Assembly: GCA_003222085.1 (NCBI GenBank)
Contig: QHUK01000003.1
Span: 62,001-126,000 of the forward strand
Direction of reading: 5' to 3'
Source: Gemmatimonadota bacterium
Lineage (GTDB): Bacteria; Gemmatimonadota; Gemmatimonadetes; Gemmatimonadales; GWC2-71-9
Length of the DNA stretch: 64,000 nucleotides
This document shows positions 56,795 through 64,000 of this stretch, one piece after another. Positions within the stretch are counted from its first letter, which is position 1. Every line of letters starts with the position of its first letter. The position numbers and the translations under genes were made by a program. Under the pieces are notes generated by a model. The model was not told where the DNA came from and ran no database searches. It saw only the letters and a program-made list of their open reading frames with translations.

Positions 56795-59616
56795 CGCAAC
56801 CCGAGCTGCCCCTGCCGTGGAGCGAACACCCCGCTCTTGAGGCTGAAATTCGCGATCGGGTTGCCGGCGGCGGTCTTCTGGCGGCCGTTGAAGCCCGACA
56901 GGTTGTCCCAATTGAAGATGTTGAAGGCCTCCGCGCTTACGCTGAGCCGCCGGGCGCCGCCCACAGGCACGACTTTGGCCAGGCGCAGGTCCACCGTCCG
57001 GTACATGTTGTTCCACGCCGCCACGGGCCGGATGACCCGGTGCGCGCTATCCGGCGCAAAGTCATCGGCGAAGTTGTTGTCGTTATTCAGGTCCCGCCCG
57101 TCCGTCGCCACGTACGGTCGCGGCGCCGCGAAGATCGACACCGTCGACAGCGTGAGGCCGAACGGCAGGTCACCGATCCCGGACAACACAAGCCGCCAGC
57201 GCTCGTCTGTGGTCGTCGGCTGCATGACGAGGAAGGAGCGGTCGATATAGCCCCCGAGCCCTTCGAACTGAGACTGGTACGATCCCACCGTGAAGGCCGT
57301 GTTCAGGCGCAGCCCGGGCCGGTCGTACGTCAGACTGGTGATCAGGGCGTCGAACTTGGCGCGGCCGACGTCGTCATACAAAGTGATGTTGCCGTAGCTG
57401 TTGGTCAGGTTACGCTGGCCCGTCGTGGTGTTCAGCCAGTTGGGGGTGATCTGGACGTAGAGGTGGCGCGCGTCCTGATGGATGTAGTCCACGTTCAAGG
57501 CGAGCGCGTCCGTGAGCTGGTGGCCGATGCCCACGGAGACCTGCCGGTTTTCCGGCGTTTTCATGTTCGTCTTGAGCAAGAAGATGTTCGGTGGCACGGT
57601 GCCTCCGCCGGCGGCCACAAGCCGCCGCAGCGAGTCCGGGTCCGTCGTGCCCGGGTTGGAGAAGTCGTACGTGCGCCAGCCGGCCGACACCTTCTCGTTG
57701 AACGCCATGAATGTCGTGATCCGATCGTACATGATGCCGGCGCCGCCGCGCAGGAACGTGCGCTGATCATCGAACACGTCCCACGAGAAGGCGACGCGCG
57801 GCCCAAGGTTGTTGAGATCGTTCTTGCGGTGCCCCGTATTCAGGAAATCCCTCAGCTGTGAGATCGCCTGGAGCGTGGCGTCGGTCGCCCACGGTACGGT
57901 GAAGTCATTGTCCAGTGTGTTGATCTCGGCGTCGTAGCGGAGGCCCAGAGTCAGCTGGAGGTTGCGCCGCGCCTGCCACCGATCTTGCACGTACGCGCCC
58001 AGGCTCCACCCGTTGGTGATCGCCCGGGCGTCCTCGTCGGAATTCGGATTGAAGAAGCCAACGCCGATGCGGCCCAGGTTCGGGAGCGAGCTGTTGTCCG
58101 CCACGAACGTGAAGAAGCCGTCCCGGTTGCTCGGCTGCCAGCTGTTGGTGTGCACCCGGGCGAGCTCGACACCGCCGGTCAGAATGTGCCGACCGTCGGC
58201 GAGCGTACGCGTGACGCGGTCGATCAGACGGACGTGCGTCTCTTTAAGGACCAGCGGGAAGCCAGCCGTATGGAATTGGATGCTGGGATACCGGAGGGCG
58301 GGCCCGGGCTCGAGCGGCGACTCGTTGTGGCTCCACAACAGCAGGTTTAACGAGAGCTCGTTCACGAACGACCCGGTGGGCGCGTACGTGTCCCGGAGCT
58401 GAGCGCTATGGACCCAATACTTGGCCTTGATCCCGGCGTTATGCGCACCGATCGCGCCGAAGCTCGCCCCACTGCCAAAATCCGTCTCGCTGTTGTAGTA
58501 GCGTCCCGCCCAGGTCGCGTCGAGCGTATGGGTACTGCTGGGCACCGCTGTGAGCCGCACCACGCCGGTGTGGTTCTTGGTCGGCGCCTTGAACGTCCCG
58601 GCCACAGTGTCGAAGACGCCGGGTTGGGCAGGCACGACGTTGATGCCGTCGTCGATGCTCTGCCCCTCGTAGCTGGCGGCGAAGAACAGCTTGTCGCGCT
58701 GGATCGGGCCTCGCAGGTTAAAGCCGAACTGGGCGCGGGTGTAGTCCGGGAGCGAGAAGGTCGTGGGGCTCGCGGTCCGACGCTCCCGCTGGATCAGGTC
58801 GAGTGCCTTGAGCGCGTTGGTCTGCCCATAGCTGAAGATGGAGCCGTGGAGCTCGTTGGTGCCGCGCTGCGTCACCGCGCTGATCACGTACGATGCACCG
58901 CGTGTATACTCGGCATCGTAGGGGTTCAAGTGGACGCGGAACTCACGCATCGCCTCCTGGGGCAGCGGCGAGCCCGTTTGGGGAATCCCCACGAGGTTGC
59001 CGTTGAAAAAGCTTTTCCATTCTGCGCCGTCCAGGTAGAAGTTCCAGAAGCGCAGCCCCGGCAGAGGGCCGGAGGCGGGCAGCGATCGTCCTGACGTGGG
59101 CGCGAAGGTCTGGATACCCGGCACGACCGCGGCCAGGTTGACCGTGTTCCGGCTGTTCAAAGGTAGGTTCAGGATCTCCTTAGTCACGACCGTCGCCGAC
59201 ACGTCGTTGCGCTGCACCTCGAAGCTGGGCTCACGCTGGTGCACCACCTCCACACCCTGGACGGCCACGGCGGCCTCCTGGAGCTGGAAGTCGAGCGTCG
59301 CGTGCTGGCCCACCAGCAGCTCGATGTCGCGCTCCTGCGGCCCGTAGCCCAGCAGGCGGAGACTGACGTGGTAGGCACCGGGCGGCAGCCCGACGATGGT
59401 ATAGGTCCCCTGCGCCGACGTGACGGCGCTGCGCTGCTGCCCGGTCTCACGGTTCGACACCGTGAGCTGCGCGGAGGCGAGCGGCGCGCCGCTCGCTCCG
59501 GTGACGCGGCCCTGCAGGTTGACCGTGTTCTGCGCGACGAGGCCGGCGGCGCCGGCGACGAGCCATGCGGCGGCGAGCAGCACGGCACGGAGTCGGTGGG
59601 CAAGTCGAGACGACAT
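56782..59616 (-). CDS. TonB-dependent receptor, carboxypeptidase-regulatory-domain N-terminus (Oar-like)
   Basis: VNLQGRVTGASGAPLASAQLTVSNRETGQ; plug and barrel features; ends LGLRYEF. Confidence 0.9.
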   Translation of the reverse strand: MSSRLAHRLRAVLLAAAWLVAGAAGLVAQNTVNLQGRVTGASGAPLASAQLTVSNRETGQQRSAVTSAQGTYTIVGLPPGAYHVSLRLLGYGPQERDIELLVGQHATLDFQLQEAAVAVQGVEVVHQREPSFEVQRNDVSATVVTKEILNLPLNSRNTVNLAAVVPGIQTFAPTSGRSLPASGPLPGLRFWNFYLDGAEWKSFFNGNLVGIPQTGSPLPQEAMREFRVHLNPYDAEYTRGASYVISAVTQRGTNELHGSIFSYGQTNALKALDLIQRERRTASPTTFSLPDYTRAQFGFNLRGPIQRDKLFFAASYEGQSIDDGINVVPAQPGVFDTVAGTFKAPTKNHTGVVRLTAVPSSTHTLDATWAGRYYNSETDFGSGASFGAIGAHNAGIKAKYWVHSAQLRDTYAPTGSFVNELSLNLLLWSHNESPLEPGPALRYPSIQFHTAGFPLVLKETHVRLIDRVTRTLADGRHILTGGVELARVHTNSWQPSNRDGFFTFVADNSSLPNLGRIGVGFFNPNSDEDARAITNGWSLGAYVQDRWQARRNLQLTLGLRYDAEINTLDNDFTVPWATDATLQAISQLRDFLNTGHRKNDLNNLGPRVAFSWDVFDDQRTFLRGGAGIMYDRITTFMAFNEKVSAGWRTYDFSNPGTTDPDSLRRLVAAGGGTVPPNIFLLKTNMKTPENRQVSVGIGHQLTDALALNVDYIHQDARHLYVQITPNWLNTTTGQRNLTNSYGNITLYDDVGRAKFDALITSLTYDRPGLRLNTAFTVGSYQSQFEGLGGYIDRSFLVMQPTTTDERWRLVLSGIGDLPFGLTLSTVSIFAAPRPYVATDGRDLNNDNNFADDFAPDSAHRVIRPVAAWNNMYRTVDLRLAKVVPVGGARRLSVSAEAFNIFNWDNLSGFNGRQKTAAGNPIANFSLKSGVFAPRQGQLGLRYEF

Positions 59617-59649
59617 CGAACGATCCTCCTCTGGAACGAACCCGTGAGG

Positions 59650-61902
59650 TCAGCGTTGCCGACTGCGCCGGAACTCGAGGATATACGCCCCGCCGGCCGG
59701 CAGCGCCAGCGCGATCGGCACGACGGCGCTCGAGAACTCACCGAACGGACGACGCCCGCGCTCCTCGATCCGCTCGATGTGCCCGCCGCCCGCGAGCCCG
59801 TACGCCGCCGGGTCGAAGGCGAATGAGACGGAGGTCGGCTCGGCGACGATGCTCGCGAGGGCGATGGCGACGCTCCCGTCTTCCGCGCGCCACGCGCCGG
59901 CGATCGCCGCGGGGTAGCGCGCCGCCGACACGGTAGGCCCCCCGCGTCGTGCGGCGTAGATGGAGACGCGCGAAAGGTCCACGTCCACCGACGCTACGCG
60001 CAGCTCCGGCGGGCGCAGGAATTCGCCGTACAGCAGATAGTCGAGCGCCCGCGCGCGGATACGGGCCAGGCGCATGAGGTAAGCCGTCTCCTCCGGCCGG
60101 TCGGCCAATTGCGACGCGCGGAAGTTCGCGATCGTGGGCTGTAATCCCCAGACGAAGGACCGCGCCTGCTCGAGATAGAACTGCCGGCGGAAGCGCGTGT
60201 CCAAGAGCTTCAGCGGCTCGGCCGGCGCGAACTGGGCGGGCCACAGCTCGTCATAGGGCGGCATGACGAGCGACGAGTAGCTGCCGTAGGTCACGCCATA
60301 GGCGTGGTAAACCGCCTGGAAGAAAGGAATAGGCTCCCATCCACTGCCCGGGTCGGTGTAGCGCTCCTGGCTGACCTGGAGGGTGAGCATGAGGTCCAGC
60401 TCTGGCAGCCACGGCTCGCCGGCGCCCTCGCCCGCGAGCAACACCGGGCGCCCGGCGGCGGCTCGGATCTGCGCCGCGAGGCCACGGAACCCGCCCATCC
60501 AGTAGTTGCCGCCGCCTACGGGATGTCCGTGCGTCGAATCCCAACACACGAGCGACTGGACCGCCTGGTCCATGTAGATCCCATCGGCGCCGTAGGCGTC
60601 CAACACGGTGTCCGCGATACCGGCGTACTTGGCGCGCCAGAAGGGCGTCGTCACGTCCATGGTGGCGCACGGCTGCGGATCGAACGTGTTGTAGGTCTCC
60701 TCGCGCACCCGGCCGTCCTTTTCCTTCACCGCCCAGCGCGCGGCGTGCTCGCGCGACCAGCTGGGCGTGCCGGTACACCACAGCCGCTGGTTCATGTAGA
60801 CCATGGCGCGGCTGCCGGCGGCGTGCGCCGCCGCAACGCCGGCGCGAAACGAATCGACGCCCTCGCGCGGCGGGAGGTAGTCGGGGAAGCTCGTGTCGTA
60901 GGGGCCGTGGTGCCACCAGTGCCAGTAGATGTTGACGGGCAGGCCCAGGGCACGCTGCAGGGCGAGCGCCGGCGGCACCACGCCGGGCGAGCGGCCGCGG
61001 TTCCAGACCCACATGCCGGTGCGGAGCAGCCACTCCGGAACGCGGCCCCGGGAGAGCCGGCTCTCGCGCGCCCAGGACTGGCGCGTTCCCCACGCGCGGT
61101 AACGCTCGGCCACGGTGATCCAGTCGCCCTGGAACGTCCCGAGGAGCGCGGCGTACGGCGGTGCCCACTGGGTTCTGGGGCTCGCCGGGTTCTCGAGCGG
61201 GTGGATCAGCTCGTAGCCGCGCGCGCCGTCGGAATCGCCCCAGACGGCGAACGTCTTGCGGTAGGCCAGTGTGTCGTCGGCGGCAGCGTAGAGGCCGGCC
61301 CCGCCGCGTCGGTACAACGCCACCACCTGGAGCGACAGCGTGCCCGGATAGGCCCACTCGAGCCGGCGGCCTCCGCCGTCCGGTCCCCCCCCGAGCAGCG
61401 TGGCCGGGTCCCGCGCCAGCGCGCCCATCCAACGGGGCACCGCGAGCTCTTCGCCACGCCCGAGCGGCGGTATACGGGCGAGCCGCGGGAAGCGCACCTG
61501 TTCGATCGCGAGGGCGCCCGGCGAGTCGACGACGATGCGCCACTCCGACAGGGCCGAGTCTCCTAGCAGGCGCACTGTGGCGGTGACATGCAGCCCCGGC
61601 GCTTCGTTCAGCCCGAAGTCACCCCAGACGAGCGCCAGCCCCCGCCCATCGCCCGGCAGCACGTGCCACGAGAAGCTGCGGGCGGAGCCGGGGACGACGC
61701 TCGAGTCGCCGGGGCCGAGGCGGTCGAGCCGCCAGATGGCGGTGGCGCTCCGCCCGCCGACGAAGGACTGACCGCTCGCACGGTCGGTGAGCGCGAGCAG
61801 CGAGCCATTGCCCGGGTCGAAGCCAAGCCGAAGGCGATCGTTTTGAAGCCAGAGCGTGTCCGCCGCGGCGACGGCGAGCAAGCTACCGAGCAGGATGTTC
61901 AC
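59650..61902 (-). CDS. Secreted glycoside-hydrolase-like protein (possibly DUF6259-type)
   Basis: Signal peptide MNILLGSLLAVAAA (GTG start); DGIYMDQ, PVLLAGEGAGEPW TIM-barrel-like motifs; GTGA overlap with upstream gene. Confidence 0.65.
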   Translation of the reverse strand: MNILLGSLLAVAAADTLWLQNDRLRLGFDPGNGSLLALTDRASGQSFVGGRSATAIWRLDRLGPGDSSVVPGSARSFSWHVLPGDGRGLALVWGDFGLNEAPGLHVTATVRLLGDSALSEWRIVVDSPGALAIEQVRFPRLARIPPLGRGEELAVPRWMGALARDPATLLGGGPDGGGRRLEWAYPGTLSLQVVALYRRGGAGLYAAADDTLAYRKTFAVWGDSDGARGYELIHPLENPASPRTQWAPPYAALLGTFQGDWITVAERYRAWGTRQSWARESRLSRGRVPEWLLRTGMWVWNRGRSPGVVPPALALQRALGLPVNIYWHWWHHGPYDTSFPDYLPPREGVDSFRAGVAAAHAAGSRAMVYMNQRLWCTGTPSWSREHAARWAVKEKDGRVREETYNTFDPQPCATMDVTTPFWRAKYAGIADTVLDAYGADGIYMDQAVQSLVCWDSTHGHPVGGGNYWMGGFRGLAAQIRAAAGRPVLLAGEGAGEPWLPELDLMLTLQVSQERYTDPGSGWEPIPFFQAVYHAYGVTYGSYSSLVMPPYDELWPAQFAPAEPLKLLDTRFRRQFYLEQARSFVWGLQPTIANFRASQLADRPEETAYLMRLARIRARALDYLLYGEFLRPPELRVASVDVDLSRVSIYAARRGGPTVSAARYPAAIAGAWRAEDGSVAIALASIVAEPTSVSFAFDPAAYGLAGGGHIERIEERGRRPFGEFSSAVVPIALALPAGGAYILEFRRSRQR

Positions 61903-63092
61903 CGGTAGATCAGGTAGGCGGCCCGCTTTGTTCGGAACGTCGCCTGGTCGCGCTCCCACTCGCGCAGCAGCTCCGCCAGCGTCCCTGCCTCAATCGCCTG
62001 CCGCAGCCGCGCGCTGCCGCCGTGGCGCTCGAGCGTCGCGCCCGCCCACTGGAATTGATCGGGGTGGAGCCGCCGGATGACGTCGATCATCAGCAACGAC
62101 GTCGCCAGCGGCCGATAGGAGGCGCGGTCGGTCAGCGTAAGACGCACACCCTTCAACACCTGGCCGGGATACTTCCGCGCGGTCTCCGCGGTCGGGAACT
62201 CGACCGCTTCGAACCGGATGCCGGGCAGGTTCATCGCATTCATGGCCGCGACGACCTCGGTGTTCCTGAGCCACGGTGCGCCGATCTGCTCGAACGGCAG
62301 GTCGGTGCCACGCCCTTCGGAGACGTTGGTCGCCTCGAAGAACACCGTGCCGGGGTAGTGGATCGCGGCTTCGAGCCGCCGGATATTGGGCGACGGGTTC
62401 ACCCAGGGCAGTCCCGTCTCGTCCCACCACATGTCGCGCCGCCAGCCCTCGACCGGCACGACGGTCAAGTCGGCGCCGATCCGCTGCTCCGCGTTGTACA
62501 TCCTGGCCAGCTCGCCCAGCGTCATGCCGTGACGCGACAGGACCGGATAGATGCCGACGAACGACTCGTAGGCGGGCTCGAGGATGTTCCCCTCGAGAAT
62601 GGTTCCGGTGACCGGGTTCGGCCGGTCCAGCACGACGATGGGGATCCCCTTCTCGGCCGCGGCCTGCATCGCGAGCGCGAGCGTGGACTCGAACGTGTAC
62701 TGCCGCACGCCCAGGTCCTGGATGTCGTAGACCAGCACGTCGATCCCCTCGAGCATCTGCGGCGTCGGCTTGTCGGTGTCGCCGTAGAGGGAATGGACCG
62801 GCAACCCGGTCTTCTCGTCTACTGTCGAGGCGACGCGCGTCTCGGCGACGCCGCGGATGCCGTGCTCGGGTGAGTAGAGCGCGACCAACGTCAGGTCCGG
62901 CACACCGCGGAGCAGGTCGATCGTGCTGCGTCGCTGGCGATCGATGCCGGACTGGTTCGTGATCAGCCCCACACGTTTGCCGCGCACCAGTGCGAGCGGG
63001 TGATCGACGAAGACCTCTATCCCCGGGCGGACAGCGGGCGCAGATGCGCACGCGACGGCGGCTGCGACGAGCAGGGCGGCGGAGCGTTGCAT
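61899..63092 (-). CDS. DUF1343 / NamZ-like exo-beta-N-acetylmuramidase
   Basis: GKRVGLITNQSGID, LYSPEHGIRG, LPVHSLYGDTDKPTPQMLEGIDVLVYDIQDLGVRQYT. Confidence 0.87.
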   Translation of the reverse strand: MQRSAALLVAAAVACASAPAVRPGIEVFVDHPLALVRGKRVGLITNQSGIDRQRRSTIDLLRGVPDLTLVALYSPEHGIRGVAETRVASTVDEKTGLPVHSLYGDTDKPTPQMLEGIDVLVYDIQDLGVRQYTFESTLALAMQAAAEKGIPIVVLDRPNPVTGTILEGNILEPAYESFVGIYPVLSRHGMTLGELARMYNAEQRIGADLTVVPVEGWRRDMWWDETGLPWVNPSPNIRRLEAAIHYPGTVFFEATNVSEGRGTDLPFEQIGAPWLRNTEVVAAMNAMNLPGIRFEAVEFPTAETARKYPGQVLKGVRLTLTDRASYRPLATSLLMIDVIRRLHPDQFQWAGATLERHGGSARLRQAIEAGTLAELLREWERDQATFRTKRAAYLIYR

Positions 63093-63257
63093 GATTTCGG
63101 TGACATGCTACGCGCTGCGGCCTAGATTGCAACCTGGTGCCCGCAGCCTTCCCGCGGTCCGAAAATGCCTCCACCAGAGGTAGCAGCGGGAACCTGACGC
63201 AGCACAGCTCCGTTGTTTCTGGGTCTGATACCCACTTTCGCTCGGAGGCAGGAACAC

Positions 63258-64000
63258 ATGGAGCAGCGCCACCTGGGGTCCCAAGGCCTCGTCGTGTCCG
63301 CGATGGGGCTCGGCTGCATGGGCATGTCCGACTTCTACGGCGACCGCGATGACGCCGAGTCGATCGCCACCATCCATCGCGCGATCGACCTCGGTATCAC
63401 CCTCCTCGACACGGCCGATATCTACGGCCCGTTCACCAACGAACGGCTCGTCGGCCAGGCAGTCGCGGACCGACGCGAGCGCGTCGTCCTGGCCACCAAG
63501 TTCGGCAACGTCCGCAAACCGGACGGGACCTTTGTGGGCGTGAACGGCCGCCCGGAGTACGTGCGCCAGGCCTGCGACGCCTCGCTCGCGCGACTCGGCG
63601 TGGCTCACATCGACCTCTACTACCAGCACCGCGTGGACCGGAGCGTGCCGATCGAGGAGACGGTCGGCGCGATGGCGGAGCTGGTGCGCGCCGGTAAGGT
63701 CCGCTATCTCGGCCTCTCGGAGGCCGCCCCCGTAACGATCCGGCGTGCACACGGAACGCACCCCATCAGCGCGCTCCAGACGGAGTACTCGCTCTGGAGT
63801 CGCGACCCGGAGGACGAGATTCTGCCCACGTGCCAGGAGCTGGGCATCGGCTTCGTCGCCTACAGCCCGCTGGGGCGCGGCTTCCTCTCGGGCCAGATAC
63901 GGCGCTACGAGGACCTCGCCCCGGACGACTGGCGGCGCAGCAATCCCCGCTTTCAGGGTGAGAACTTCACGAAGAACCTCGAGCTGGTGGCGCGCATCGA
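63258..64000 (+). CDS. Aldo/keto reductase, 3' truncated by window edge (absent from ORF track)
   Basis: [74 protein letters not shown]. Confidence 0.93.
   Translation, partial: MEQRHLGSQGLVVSAMGLGCMGMSDFYGDRDDAESIATIHRAIDLGITLLDTADIYGPFTNERLVGQAVADRRERVVLATKFGNVRKPDGTFVGVNGRPEYVRQACDASLARLGVAHIDLYYQHRVDRSVPIEETVGAMAELVRAGKVRYLGLSEAAPVTIRRAHGTHPISALQTEYSLWSRDPEDEILPTCQELGIGFVAYSPLGRGFLSGQIRRYEDLAPDDWRRSNPRFQGENFTKNLELVARI

Overview
High-GC bacterial chromosome segment, probably Gemmatimonadota or a relative (inferred from gene content only; not tested). The left half is a large type IV pilus (T4P) locus: partial pilC, pilS/pilR, a block of membrane glycosyltransferase-like genes, pilA with a near-consensus sigma-54 promoter, a second HK/NtrC-type pair, minor pseudopilins (fimT/pilV/pilW-like and two tandem pilX-like genes), pilM-N-O-P-Q, and a large Ig/propeller-like lipoprotein. 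Next comes a housekeeping block: aroC, aroK, topA, trmFO, xerC, hslV, hslU, argF, gcvT, moaB/mog. A signalling block follows: an NtrC-like regulator with a degenerate receiver, a fusion of Fe-S and [FeFe]-hydrogenase-like domains to GGDEF, an HTH-REC protein and an HD-GYP protein. The right end holds a lower-GC patch ending inside a BTAD/AAA regulator, a trypsin-like protease, TPR and ankyrin proteins, a TonB receptor, a glycosidase-like protein, a NamZ-like protein and a partial aldo/keto reductase. The least-explained signal is a set of short-period (7 or 10 bp) oligonucleotide arrays and GC-rich palindromes. They sit directly upstream of start codons or in frame inside conserved genes (pilQ, aroC, topA, hslU, an NtrC-type regulator). 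The most interesting protein is the hydrogenase-like/Fe-S/GGDEF fusion. No tRNA, rRNA, CRISPR or IS element was recognised.
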